A stretch of DNA of 64,000 bases, from the NCBI GenBank assembly GCA_032717465.1, contig CM064683.1:40186183-40250182 (forward strand), in the 5' to 3' direction. Shown here one piece after another: positions 39,639 through 51,204 of the stretch. The DNA is from Coenobita brevimanus. Its lineage: Eukaryota > Arthropoda > Malacostraca > Decapoda > Coenobitidae. The position numbers were made by a program, and so were the translations under genes. Numbering within the stretch: the stretch's first letter is position 1; the number at the start of each line of letters is the position of its first letter. The notes below the pieces were generated by a model. That model was not told the origin of the DNA, did no database searches, and saw only the letters and a program-made list of their open reading frames with translations.

Positions 39639-39713
39639 GTATACATGTATGAGATTGATATCAGATGTCCGAGAAATTAATACTGTACCCAAAATCTTAT
39701 GGTTCATGAGTAA

Positions 39714-39755
<42 letters not shown>

Positions 39756-39877
39756 GCCCAGTTGCGATATACCTTCATAAATCCATACACATTGACAAGA
39801 AGACTTTTTCAACTGAAGTCCCTCCCCCTCCCAGTCTGCCTCCCTATTTGCTCATCTGTCGCATATCCCTATTGTTT

Positions 39878-39964
<87 letters not shown>
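39551..39964. repeat. (AT)n, (CA)n and (CT)n arrays
   Basis: AT at about 39551-39634, CA at about 39716-39752 and CT at about 39883-39964, in close succession. Confidence 0.95.
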
Positions 39965-39967
<3 letters not shown>

Positions 39968-40114
39968 TATGCTGTTAGTTGCCTCACACATGTGCCATTG
40001 TATTCTGCCCTCACAATCACTGTCTTTATGACTGGTGATCAGTGATTCTTGAACCCCATATTGTCCAAGGCGCTGCTGTAAATGATGATGGTAATGATGA
40101 TGATGATGATGATA

Positions 40115-40217
40115 CCAGATGATTCTGTTCAATTTATGGAAACCAGTGAAGCGACATGTGCAAGCAACCATCCAACCCTTCAAGGCCAAAGAGTTTCTCG
40201 TTAAGCAAATCATCTGG
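40115..40217. repeat. Inverted-repeat element, family A (copy 6)
   Basis: It starts CCAGATGATTCTGTTCAATT and ends TTAAGCAAATCATCTGG followed by AGATAGAAAAAATAAAC. Family B follows at 40435, as it does after the copy at 16694. Confidence 0.6.
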
Positions 40218-40434
40218 AGATAGAAAAAATAAACTAAAAAGTATGCTAAAATGTGTTCTCATGTAGTTCATCCGAGGACTGTCCCTCTCCCGAATCTGCC
40301 CCACACCATCTCAGCCGAGAGACCCCTCTAGTAAGGAGAGATGGCAAAACTTCCGCCCATGTAAACACTCATTACTGTTGTGATTTGTATGGCTGGCATA
40401 TTCCATGCCTTACTACGGTATAATCTTTTTACGG

Positions 40435-40640
40435 TACCTTAACCTGGCCCAGATTTTTATCCCTGGGCGGCTTACTTCACGTACGCAATGGCAGAAAAAG
40501 GATAGTACTACTGTTCTACATTCATTTCATAACACCTCTTCGTGACTAACATCATATAGTAGTGTTAATCTGTTGTTCCATCTCAACATTCAAGATGGAG
40601 AAATGGCATATTTAGGCCAAGACGGAATAAAAAGAGTATA
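40435..40640 (+). repeat. Dispersed repeat, family B (copy 3)
   Basis: It begins TACCTTAACCTGGCCCAGAT, then AATGGCAGAAAAAGGATAG, CACCTCTTCGTGACTAACAT, CAACATTCAAGATGGAGAAA and TATTTAGGCCAAGACGGAAT. It is collinear with 16951 and 20190. Confidence 0.65.
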
Positions 40641-40649
40641 TGACATCCA

Positions 40650-41509
40650 TGGGCTTCAGACCAACAACATGCTGATTGTTAGGTAAATTGCGCCCCCCTC
40701 CCGTAGACCTGGAATATCGTGTGTTGCGGTGACAGCTTGGGCTGCTGGTGTGAGGAGCGTGGATATTTTGGGTGGCTCATGTCACTAGTAATCATATAAT
40801 TAATCACTGGACATAAAAGTGCAGACGCTGTACAGTATGTGTAGGGTTGTGGGAAGTAGAAAATTATGCATGGTGGATATCGGTAATGCTGACCCCGCTG
40901 CGCACGAGAATTAACCAGCTAAAAGACGGGTGTAATATATGGACCACCCTGTATATCAGAAGTTAAGTGTTTAGTGGCTTGGCTGGTGACAGACGACCTA
41001 TAATAAGTGAAGTTATCCTGTCTGTTTTCTATGATATTTCCTTCTAATTACACCCTTGCACCCATCTCTTTTACCATTAACCACATTTCCGTATCTCATC
41101 TGCACCCACTCCTCTACAGTACTATCCCTTGTACTTTCTCCTTTGCTGTGAATTGCATAACATTTCGTACTGTATTCAATGGAGTTTCATTCCAACTGCT
41201 TCTCCCCTCTCTTCTAATACTAACTTATTTTCCTTTCTAATAATCAATAATCCCTTTTCTTCTATCTCCTGAACATCGTCTTCTGCGGCAGCCTGCACTC
41301 CTCTTTGTACTGTCACCTAAGCTATATTCCCCTAATTGCTTTTAAAATATTCTGTTATCCCCTGCACTTCCTTTTCTTTTAGCTTGCATTCCCATTTCCA
41401 CCTTCATCTCCTCTCCATTCTCTCCATCAACATCACCTCCCATCTACCATCCTCCTCCATCTCGACAATTACAGTACTGCTCCTTACATAGCTAATAAGC
41501 CCCTGTCCT

Positions 41510-41567
<58 letters not shown>

Positions 41568-43090
41568 CCAAACAACCATATGTCCCTGATAACACCATGT
41601 TAAAGAGTCACAGCTGCTATAAACCCACCGGTACTCCACTATAGTCGCAGAATTGAAACAATTCGTTTCTTATCCTAAGTTCAGGAACAATGACAATGCT
41701 CAAGATGTTGATTATGTGCTCAGTCAGTACTATCATATACTTATCTCTATATTCATATCTATGTACCTATATAATTATCTGTCTGTATATGCATGCATTA
41801 TGAACTTCTACTAAAATGTCACTGTTCGATTCTGGACCGTGATACTCTTGGACCAAGTTTGCGTTCCCTTGTGTCCCTATTCACTGAGCGGGACTGTTGA
41901 GGTCCTGGACGTAAAGTTGATGGCTGTGTGTCCTGTTTTTAAGGGAGTGTTCCTCGAGGAGTTTGTGACTTGGTAAGCATTGACTGGCTGCCTTAACGGA
42001 CTTCATGTAGTCGATGGGTGTGCATCCAAAGCCTCCTTCTTTTGATACCCATGACGCTGATTTCCCAGTTTCCCCCAGTACAGTATTGCCAGTTGTTTGG
42101 GAAAAGACGCGATATTCTGGGACACAGCCCTGGCTTATAATGGACACTGACTAAGCTCCAGGAACTCTCACACACCCGCGTTTAAGGTGAAAACTATCAA
42201 CCAGGAACTGTATTTATCAACTCTCCTGAGCTGAAACACTGACTATGATTGTTTGTGCACACTTTGGTCTTCACATATGCAGCCACCAAATACTTCCATG
42301 TTAAATAAGAGGGAATATGAAAGTTTAAAAAATGCATTGGGCAAAGCGATCTGCTACAAAATTTAACTTATGGAGACATGTTTACCATAGACATTGATCA
42401 GAATCCTTTATAAACTCTACCGCGGACATCGTGCAATCAGCTGTTTAGTCGGAAAGAATAAGCAGTTTTGTCAGTAAGAAAGCATCGTTTAGTAAGGCTT
42501 TGCATGCTCTGGGTTTTCTTCAGCTGACTAAAATTGTACTAAATGGTTTTGTCACCGATAGATAGTACTTTTGTCAGCAAAAATCAGCAGCAAATTCAGT
42601 ACTTGTCAGCAAGAAAGCAGTGTTCAGCAGTGTTCATTAATCCTTGTAATGCTACGTGTTTTCGTCAACTGAGTAAATGTTCTTATGTTCACCACATTGC
42701 ATTAAAAATTACAGAGATTTAGAAATCTGTGAAACAAGGAAATGGGGCAGGCAATCACTTATACATCATTCAAGCCACTGAAATATGTACATTAATCATC
42801 AACATCATCATCATAATCATCATCATGACGTGTTTTTCTAACCTTAGAATGAGGTGAGGTAACATTCACAAACCAAGGAGTGAGAAAGAATCAAAGTGCA
42901 AAAACTATTAACATGATATTCAGTAAAATGGGCCAGACACTCATTCACATACCTCACAGGTCTGGCCATCTACATTTTTTTTTTTTTAATAAATTCGTCT
43001 CATGTACACATAAATACATTATCTCTCCTTTGAAAAGGGCGAGGACATTTGCAAGACTCTGCTAACTCTGCTCCGATATGCATTTTGGAA
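40650..43090. other. Unannotated DNA with one (CT)n
   Basis: No gene recognised. A (CT)n array lies at about 41515-41565, a short CAT run at about 42797-42825 and a T-run at about 42977-42988. Short open frames on both strands match nothing I recognise. Confidence 0.45.
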
Positions 43091-43097
43091 CAAGTAC

Positions 43098-43465
43098 TAA
43101 ATGGCTATGTGGTTGTGTCTAAGAATGTAATAGGAAGATTGTTGGATGTGAGAGTTCTGAGAGGGGAGGGTGGAGGTATGTCTGACCACTACCTGGTGGA
43201 GGGAAAGTTAAGAGTAGGTAAAAGATGGGTGAGAGCTAGGAGGGTTAGGTGTGGCAGGGAGGTTTTGAAAGTGAGTGAGCTGGATAAAAGAGAGAAAAAG
43301 ATAGAGTATCAGGAGAAATTGAAAAATGAGTGGAACACAGTGAAAGATCGGGAAAATGGCAGTGTGGAGGAGGAATGGCAGTTGTTTAAGACGTGCTGTG
43401 GTGGGGCATGCAGAAGAAGTGTGTGGTGTGAGACGTGTGGGTGGTGGTGTAAGAAAAGGAAGTGA
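43098..43465 (+). pseudogene. RTE-like endonuclease C-terminal fragment
   Basis: It contains MSDHYLVEGKLR, the end of an APE-type endonuclease with the conserved S-D-H, then a charged linker (LDKREKKIEYQEKLKNEWN). The N-terminal two thirds are missing through 5' truncation. The frame breaks near 43380-43460 and continues in the next. Confidence 0.65.
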
Positions 43466-43469
43466 ATGG

Positions 43470-44135
43470 TGGTGCGAGGAAGTAAGTATGGCTGTGGCTG
43501 AGAAGAGACGTGCATATGAAGTGTGGCTGCAGAGGAAGGATGAGTTGTCATATGAAAGGTATAAGGAAAAGAGGAATAGGGAAAGAAGGGCTGTGCGTGA
43601 TGCTAAAGTGGCAGCAGATGAGAGGTGGGGTAGGCGGCTGACAAAGAATTTTCAACAGAATAAGAAAATGTTTTGGAAGGAGGTGAAAAGGGTGCGAAAG
43701 GGAGAGTCTGGGAAGGAAGAACGAGTAAAAGCAGAGGATGGAAGGATGTTAATTGAGATGGATACAGTAAGGAAGAGGTGGGCAGAGTATTTTGAAAGAT
43801 TGTTAAATGTAGAGGAGGAAAGGGTGGCTGAGATTGTGGCGGATGGAAGGGTGCAAGGAATAAATGTGTTGGGAGAGTTGAATGATTCTTTGATCACAAA
43901 GGAGGAAGTGGAGAAGGCAGTAAAGGAGATGAAAACAGGGAAAGCTGCAGGTATGGATGGGTGTGCTGTGGAATGTCTGAAGGGTGGTGGAGTGACTATT
44001 GTTGACTGGTTAGTAAGATTGTTGAATGTGTGCTTTGTGAAAGGTATGGTGCCAGTTGACTGGGCAAGTGCTTGTGTGGTCCCGTTGTATAAAGGCAAGG
44101 GTGATAAGTATGAATGTATAGCTTTAGGGGTATAA
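43470..44135 (+). pseudogene. RTE-like linker and RT N-terminal part
   Basis: It includes WWCEEVSMAVAEKRRAYEVW, RLTKNFQQNKKMFWKEVKR, MKTGKAAGMDGCAVECLK and VVPLYKGKGDKYEC. The last motif leads into the RT fingers; a frame change near 44115 (after KYEC) splits the conserved FRGISLL-type region from the next piece. Confidence 0.7.
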
Positions 44136-44162
44136 GTCTGTTGAGTGTTGTAGGTAAGGTGT

Positions 44163-45284
44163 ATGGTAGTGTTAATTATGAGAGTTAGAGAGGGTACAGA
44201 GGGAGTGATTGGTGATGAGCAGTGTGGGTTTAGGAGAGGGAGGGGATGCGTGGATCAGGTGTTTGCTGTGAGACAAGTGTGTGAAAAGTATTTAGCGAAA
44301 GGCAAGGATGTGTTTTGGGCATTTATGGATTTAGAGAAAGCGTATGATAGAACTGATAGGGAGGCTTTGTGGACTGTTTTAAGATTGTATGGACTTGATG
44401 GTAGGTTACTAAAAGGGGTGAAAAGTTTTTATGTAAATAGTAGAGCATGTGTAAGAGTGGGAAATGCTGTGAGTGATTGGTTTCCTGTGAGAGTGGGGCT
44501 GCGACAGGGATGTGTGATGTCGCCTTGGTTGTTTAATATTTACATGGATGGTGTTGTAAGGGAGGTGAATGCAAGAGTTTTAGGTGGAGGTCTGAGTCTG
44601 GTGAATGTTGATGGTGGAGAGTGGAATCTGAAGCAGCTGCTGTTTGCAGATGATACTGCACTAGTGGCTGATTCAGAGGAGAGATTGAGACAGTTGGTAG
44701 AGGAGTTTGGAAGGGTGTGTGAAAGGAGGAAATTGAAAGTAAATGAGAATAAGAGTAAAGTGATGAAGTGTACGAGGTTGGTAGATGGTAGGGGGATGAA
44801 TATAGTTTTGAACGGCGAGTTGCTTGAGGAGGTAGAGTGTTTGAAATATCTAGGGTCACATGTTGCTGTGGATGGAAGAATAGATGCAGAAGTGAAGTTT
44901 AGAATAAATGAAGTAGGAAAGGTGCTGGGAGGAATGAAAAAGGTGTTTAGATGTCGTTCGCTTAGAATGGATGTAAAGAGAAGGCTGTATGAGGGTGTTG
45001 TGGTACCGACTGCGTTATATGGGGCTGAAACATGGAATATGGGTGTAGCAGAGAGGAAAAGTTTGAATGTAATGGAGATGAGGTGTCTGAGAAGTATGTG
45101 TGGAGTGACGCGTATGGATCGAGTGCGAAATGATGAATTAAGAAGGACAACTGGAGTTGTTCGGGAGATGGCTGGTAGAGTTGAGCAGAGGGTGTTGCGA
45201 TGGTTTGGGCATATGGAGAGAATGGATAAAGAGCGACTGGTGAAACAGATAACTAGATCTGATGTGAGAGGCGTAAGGAGATAA
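44163..45284 (+). pseudogene. RTE-like RT C-terminal part (373 codons)
   Basis: Motifs: DEQCGFRRGRGCVDQVF, AFMDLEKAYDRTDREALW, LRQGCVMSPWLFNIYMDGV, LLFADDTALVADSEE (FADD intact, near residue 161), LKVNENKSKVMKC, CLKYLGSHVAVDGRIDAEV, LYGAETWNMGV and RWFGHMERMDKERL. It ends early because a 32-bp tandem duplication at 45249-45312 shifts the frame. The original C-terminus (RGRPRIGWMDSVNRALDARG and onward) continues in another frame to about 45441. Confidence 0.8.
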
Positions 45285-45312
45285 CTAGATCTGATGTGAG
45301 AGGTGTAAGGCT
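45249..45312. repeat. 32-bp tandem duplication inside the RTE-like RT
   Basis: Two head-to-tail copies beginning ATAACTAGATCTGATGTGAG, differing at few positions (GGCGTAAGGAG against GGTGTAAGGCT). Because 32 is not a multiple of three it changes the reading frame. Confidence 0.9.
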
Positions 45313-45769
45313 GAGAGGAAGACCACGAATAGGATGGATGGACAGTGTGAATAGAGCACTGGATGCGAGAGGAATGTCTGTTGAGCAAGGAAGAGTGGCT
45401 GTGCGTGACAGAAATAAGTGGAGAGAAATTGTGAATGAATAAGTGATGACGCAGCCCTGAGGGGATATTCTCCCGCATTTGGTCTGGTCAGCTATTCAGG
45501 TCAGGTGCGGGTAAGGGGATGGGTCTGTTATGATGTGGCAGGGGTAAACCAGTTCTGCTGTCGGGCCCTGCTGCTGATGTCACTGATTGCACTGCGCAGT
45601 TGACCCTTGTGCGGTGTGGTGCGGTGAGGATCTGTCTGTTCTCCCCTTTGGGGCTAAGATGCGAATGAATGTGTTTGAATGGATGAGTAAATGGGGAGTG
45701 TGTCGTCCTGTCTCGGCTACCTCCCTTTCCTTGGGGGAAGCAGCCTAGGTATATAGATAGATAGACTAA

Positions 45770-46490
45770 ATGGCAAAGCATTAAGTGATGTATCTCCAAG
45801 TGGTATAATCGTGAGGAACGCCAGTGAAACTCATAAAATCCAGTGGTTATTTTTTCTTCCTCACTGACCAAAGTTTAAGTGTTCGATGTGTATTTATTTA
45901 GTTTTGAAAAGTTTTAAGTCGGTTTAATCTCAGTTTGTCTCCTATCTCATTTCATCCCTCTCCATCTCTCTTCTCAGTTTCATCTTTTTCCCATTTCTAC
46001 CACTTCTTACTTCTGTTACTTCGGCTCTTTCCCACTTGGCCCTAACCACTCGTCCGTTATCACTTCACCACTCCCCCCCCCCCTCTTCGTTTAACAATCA
46101 CGAAAACCAAGAGCGGAATCAACAGTGAGAAGTGGAACACAGTAAATGGGGTGAGAATGGGAGAGGGAGATTGAGGAAATGATGTGCAGTGGGAGCGGGA
46201 GGGTGATGGGAGAAGGAAGAGGATGAACAAGATGGGAATTAGGAGAGGACGACAGGAGGAGGGGGAAGGGTTCCATGGCGGAACTCAGTGGATGTTATCC
46301 TGCCACACGACGCACCACCAAGGAGTACTATACCCCTGGCCTACAGTCTGGGACGCTCAGGTGAACACATAATGGGGACGGTGATATTTGTGCCCACGGA
46401 AAGTGAATCTGCGTACAGTAACAAGGAGAGAGAGAGAGAGAGAGAGTGAGAGGAGACTCACTCTAGGTGGTGGTTCTAGAGTTGTTTTTA
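45770..46490. other. Unannotated DNA
   Basis: No gene recognised. G/A-rich around 46140-46275, with a short (GA)n at about 46427-46446. Confidence 0.45.
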
Positions 46491-46496
46491 TGCAAA

Positions 46497-46657
46497 ACTC
46501 GCTATATCAACAAGGGTCCAATTTCCAAACGAACCGGAGCTACAGTTATTGGTGACTTAATGGCTGAGTTTATGAGGAAGACCATTTTTGTCCATTAGTT
46601 CATTTGTAACTGTAGCTCCGTAATGTGTAAGAAATGAACTCATGTTGATAGAGCATT
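46497..46657. repeat. Foldback (inverted repeat) with ~65-bp arms
   Basis: The left arm (46497-46563, with TATCAACAAGGGTCCAATTT and CCGGAGCTACAGTTATTGG) pairs with the right arm (46591-46657), which read in reverse complement gives CTATCAACATGAGTTCATTT and ACGGAGCTACAGTTACAAAT. The loop is about 27 bases. Imperfect but clear; a MITE is possible, though I cannot define its termini. Confidence 0.65.
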
Positions 46658-47284
46658 TTTTTTTTTTTACATTCAAAATCAGTCCAGCAATCACCTCCCG
46701 AAGCCGGTAGGCAACTTTCCGGGACACCGTGTGTGTGTATGTGTGTGTATAAATCTTTGATATAGTTTAGACTGTACTGTGCACTAGGTGTGAATGCGAT
46801 GACAAAAAAAAAAAAAAAAATTATTCCTGCAATACATACGAGTATTACGCTGGTAACGTATACCCACCAGCAAGGCAACAATCAAGGTTCTGTATTAAAC
46901 CTTTTAGTTCAATGACAAATATCTTAGTTCATGCTTTTCTTTTACCAGACGATTACCTTAACCTTACGAAAGAGTCTTCGAGCTGGAGGCATTAGAAACA
47001 GCCTTTCACAACTAAAAGGCTCTCCATATTTGAATAAATTTGCTTTTTGGTGTCAAAGAAGTAAACCCAAATTTGTCCTGGGACTGAATGTGTCAACACC
47101 ATACAGGCCCCGAGCGAGAATCGAATCCCACACCAACCAAGCTGCGTCCAGCACAGGTGTATGAAAATCTGGCCATCGTAAAGCGTCACGACTCCCCGGC
47201 CCGACCAATGTTATGGGGATCACTGCCATCACTATGGTATTAATATCTGGCGTAGTGGATCCGGCACTGACTGCGGTAGGGTAG

Positions 47285-47840
47285 AGCAGGGTAGGTTACG
47301 TTAGGATTGGTTAATCTGGGCCAAGCTGGGTTAGGTGAGAGTAGAGTATATCTAATCAGTCACTGTGATCAGTGCCATTATGCTGACTGTTTATAACTGA
47401 AGTAGTGGACCCAACATTGATAGGGACAGACTAGGTTAGGTTAAGTTAGAATAAGTTTGATAAGATTAGATTTGGAGAGGTTAGAGTAGATTGGAGCAGG
47501 CTGGGTAAGGTTAGGTTAGGTTAGGTTACATGAGAGTAGATTAGGCTTAGTCAGGTTACGTTAGACTAAGTGTACCTGGACTAGATTACATTAGTTTGAG
47601 ATAGGTTAGACTGAGTTGGGTTGATTAGGTTACGTCAAATCAATTAACGTCAGGTTAGGGTGGGTTAGTTAGGCTAGACTAGGTTCGATTTTCGTTCGGA
47701 TGCGATGAGTTATTTTTGGTTTGTTTGAGTTGGGTGAATTTGGGTGTTACTGGATTTGCCAAGGTTAGCTTAGGTCTGGTAGTTAGGTTAAATTTGATCA
47801 GGGTATGATAAGCTTGGTTAGTTTAGAATATGTTAGGTGA
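47285..47840. repeat. Degenerate TTAGG-like block
   Basis: TTAGG/GGTTA words recur throughout, with the purest stretch at about 47504-47528 (AAGGTTAGGTTAGGTTAGG). The rest is interrupted by AGAGTAGA, GATTAG and similar variants. TTAGG is the usual arthropod telomeric motif, so this may be an interstitial telomere-like array or an unrelated minisatellite of similar motif. Confidence 0.6.
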
Positions 47841-47849
47841 CGTTAGGCG

Positions 47850-48585
47850 GAATTCTATGAGGCAGTGGGTGGAGGGGGGATATGTGAGTGTACGCGTGAA
47901 TAAGACATAATATATTAATCATTTTACACCTTCATATTCATATAAGCATTTCATCTCAAGTTTTTAAAATTACCTTAACCCTCAACTTCATTATGAAGGA
48001 GGAAAAACTGTGGTCTGTCGATAATACTTCAAGTTTCTAGTCTTTTTGCATTAATATTTCCCTTTACACATTACGTTTTCCACGTTCCTCATCCCAGCAC
48101 ATCACTCTGACGTTTTTTTCCAGATGACAAAAACTTTAAACATCAATGATGTATTTATTTTTACTACAAAGATGATGTTACTCATCTCATGAAAAACTGT
48201 AAAGTGAAGCGGTTATTAAAGGCAATAGCTAACTCCCCGAGTTCAGAATTTAATAACAGAATATAAAATACTTCATCAAAGAAGCTAAACTTGGTCAGAA
48301 TGGAAAATAACATCGATTAACAGCAACTCATGGTGCAGAATTACATGGAAATTTCTTGCTTAATACGCTTATCATAATATATAAAACCTCGAGTGAAGAA
48401 TATCTTCTGGTTTATGATGAACACAATAACTATGCTTATATTAATCAAACTTGGAGTAAACTTGCCATATCTCCATCTTGGATGCCGACTTGTACCAATA
48501 GATTACGCAAGAATATGGTGTTAATTATGAAGACGTTCTGTAGAAAAGAAGCCGAGACGTAGCAATGTCTTTCTCTGCCATTGAA
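47850..48585. other. Unannotated A/T-rich DNA
   Basis: No gene or repeat recognised before the 3' end of the minus-strand Jockey-like copy. Confidence 0.45.
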
Positions 48586-48639
48586 GTTTTATTTTTTTTT
48601 AATGCAAGAAAGAAGGAACCCAAGGCCAGGAGCTCGCAA

Positions 48640-50362
48640 ATTGTCCCCTCCAAGAAAAAACAACAACAAGATAACAGAGAGCCAAATTCAAGATCCGTTC
48701 ATTTCGAGATGCCTGGAGACTATGCGTTTGAAAGACTCGAGATCATAGGCTGTAGGAAAAACAAAGCAAGTCAGTTCCAGAGTTGAGCTGTTGCATACAG
48801 GAAGGACTGGGAGTAATGGTTCACTCTTGCATTACAGAGTTGGACAGAAAAAGGATGATCATAGGCTGTAGGAAAAACAAAGCAAGTCAGTTCCAGAGTT
48901 GAGCTGTTGCATACAGGAAGGACTGGGAGTAATGGTTCACTCTTGCATTACAGAGTTGGACAGAAAAAGGATGATCATAGGCTGTAGGAAAAACAAAGCA
49001 AGTCAGTTCCAGAGTTGAGCTGTTGCATACAGGAAGGACTGGGAGTAATGGTTCACTCTTGCATTACAGAGTTGGACAGAAAAAGGATGAGAGTTTGATG
49101 TTAGACGGGATGCAAGCAGACAGTTCAGTGGTGCAGTGACCACTGAATTAGCAATAGAAAAATGATAAAGAAGCAACACTGAAGCGAAGACACAGAGGTT
49201 GAAGGGAGCCATTAAGAGGAGAAGAGTTAATGAGACGAAAAGCCTTCGATTCTACCATGTTGAGAAGAGCTGTATGTGGGAAGCCTCAACACACATGAGG
49301 GTTGAACGCTACACGAGGTCGAATAAAACCTCTGTATAAAGTCGACAACTGTGCAGGGGTAAAGAAGGCAAGGAGTCGGCTCACTACGCCTAATCTCTTG
49401 AAAGCAGATTTTACAAGAAAGTTAATTATAAGATAAACCCCAACAGAATGAAACCCAATGTATGTTTAAAGAAGATGTAGGATTGTGTTGGATATTGTTA
49501 ATGATTAGAGGATACCCTGCAGAAGAGTTTGTTGGGTTGAAAGATGTAAGAACTGAGTTTTTGAATCATTAAAGACAGCAAAAGTACTTTAACCCTAATC
49601 AGAGATACTGTATGAGCCAAGCCAGACATTAGGTGTCTCATAGCCTCAACCCTTGTTTGTTGAAGTAACTGCTGAAATGGATGCTGCGGGAACCGCATGG
49701 AATGGTGAAGGGTGGAGTTATGGGCATATGACTGGATAGGGTTAGATATACGGTACAGCTTAGAAGGTCACTGAAGAATAGAAGGAAGAGAGTTGGTGAT
49801 AGCACAGAGTCCTGTGAGACGTCACTATTGATAGCTCTAAGAGAATTATGGTTTCCTTCTACAACAGCAGCTATAGAACGACCAGAAAGGAAGCTAAAGA
49901 TGAAGGCACAGATGCTAAGATAGAAACCATAAGAGGGCAGTTTGGAAATTAAAGATTTATGCCAGACTCGATCAAAAGCCCTGAGATGTCAAGTGCAATG
50001 GCAAAGCTTTTGCCATAGTCCCGAAAGGAGGACGACCAAGAGTCTGAAAGGTAGGTGAGAAGACTGCCAGTGGAGTGGAGCGTCCAAGACTGAACCCATA
50101 CTGATGACCGGAAAGAAGGTTGTGATAGCATAGGTGCTTTAAATTTTTTTTAAGAATAGACAGACTTTAGAAATACAGGATGTTAAAGCAGTTGGCCTGG
50201 GAATGGTCACCCTTCTTTGGGAAGGACTGAATGAGAATAAACTTCCAGCAAGAAAGAAAGATACAAGTTGGCAGACAAAGGCAAAAGAGGTTACCTTGGC
50301 GGGTGTAAGAAGAGAAGTATAATTCCTGAGGGCAACGGGAGAGACCCTATCAGGCCCATGTA
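48640..50362 (-). pseudogene. Jockey-like RT and C-terminus, broken
   Basis: Continuing after the foldback insertion: HGPDRVSPVALRNYTSLLTP, then [46 protein letters not shown], and YAHNSTLH at about 49705-49730. The catalytic YADD of the sister copy is YAHN here, so both aspartates are lost. The C-terminal HPFSVQLCNARVNHYSQSF block is present three times (see 48741-49088). No function is possible. Confidence 0.75.
48741..49088. repeat. 116-bp unit in three apparently identical copies
   Basis: Units start at 48741, 48857 and 48973 with GATCATAGGCTGTAGGAAAA and end with TTGGACAGAAAAAGGAT. I see no differences between copies. The unit covers the C-terminal coding part of the minus-strand Jockey-like ORF2. 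Confidence 0.95.
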
Positions 50363-50722
50363 CACTCACGCTCACTAATGTCTGCCCAGGGGTGCCCCCT
50401 TCCTACCTTAGTATACCCAGGGAAGAGGGGAGGGGGGGAAAGAAACGAGCTTCACCCGCCACTACCCCAACTCCCCACCATCCCCCATACCACCACCCAA
50501 CCCCCCGCCCCACCCTTCATTCTTAACTGGCAGGTACATCTCAAGTTGATTTCATGCTTAACACTCATGGTCCCACTACTAATACAAAGATCATTAGGAT
50601 ATGTTAAAAGAATATGACTATGAACATGCTGCAGCAAGAAATTAATGCATTATAACATTGACAGTAAAACAAAAACGTTACCAACGGCCACCTCAGGCCT
50701 CCTATGTTGGGTGCACTGCTTT

Positions 50723-50783
<61 letters not shown>

Positions 50784-51204
50784 AACACACCCAAACACGC
50801 AAGCACAGACACGGACGCACGCAAACACCCAACGCATGAGGCCTTGCATGGACGTTGTTAACGTTTTTGTTTTATTATCAACGTTATAATGCATTAATTT
50901 CTTGCTGCAGCATGTTCATAGTCATATTATATACTTTTTACATATCCTAGTGTTTTATATATGTATATTAGTAATGTGACTGTGTGACTATGAGTGTAAA
51001 GTATGAGGTTGGCTTGAGATGTAATTGCCAGTTAAGAATGACGAGTGGGGGGGGCGGCTGGGAGGGGTAGGGGTATGGGGGAGGGGGGGGAGCTGGGGTA
51101 GAGGCGGGTGGAGCTCGTTTCGTCCCCCCCCCCTCTCCCGTCTTCCCTGGGTATATCGGGATACGAAGGGGGCACCCCTGAGCAGAAATTAGTGATTGTG
51201 AGTG
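50363..51204. mobile_element. 842-bp palindromic foldback element, TA target duplication
   Basis: The left end CACTCACGCTCACTAATG and the right end (reverse complement CACTCACAATCACTAATT) begin long inverted arms of roughly 360-380 bp (50363-50725 and 50822-51204). They meet at an (AC)n loop (about 50727-50790). It is flanked by TA on both sides (50361-50362 and 51205-51206). Removing the insert and one TA restores the host Jockey-like frame NKVHGPDG, compared with NKAYGPDG in the intact copy, so the boundaries are firm. A TA duplication and CAC terminus fit Tc1/mariner-type MITEs, but no transposase is present and the superfamily is inferred. Confidence 0.85.

Larger units (their letters stand above)
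43098..45768 (+). mobile_element. RTE-like non-LTR retrotransposon, second subfamily
   Basis: 5'-truncated inside the endonuclease (first recognisable sequence VVSKNVIGRLLDVRVL), then RT, then a ~325-bp 3' UTR ending in TATATAGATAGATAGA (about 45750-45765). Protein similarity to the element at 31053 is clear (LRQGCVMSPWLFNIYMDGV, LRWFGHMERMDKERL), but the 3' ends differ except for the ATAG-type tail. It therefore belongs to a different subfamily. Confidence 0.8.

Noticed and set aside
44540..45478. A 312-codon minus-strand frame
   Set aside because: Antisense shadow of the second RTE-like RT.
47100..47215. A tRNA-like sequence on the minus strand (GGGATTCGATTCTCG as B box)
   Set aside because: The B box is good, but the A box (CGGGGAGTCGTGACG) is poor and the spacing is too long; it may be an old SINE but I cannot support it.
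47504..47528. A true telomere end
   Set aside because: Only a few perfect TTAGG units, embedded in degenerate DNA with normal sequence on both sides.
48741..49088. CRISPR-like direct repeats
   Set aside because: The 116-bp units are head to tail without spacers and lie in coding DNA of a eukaryotic retrotransposon.
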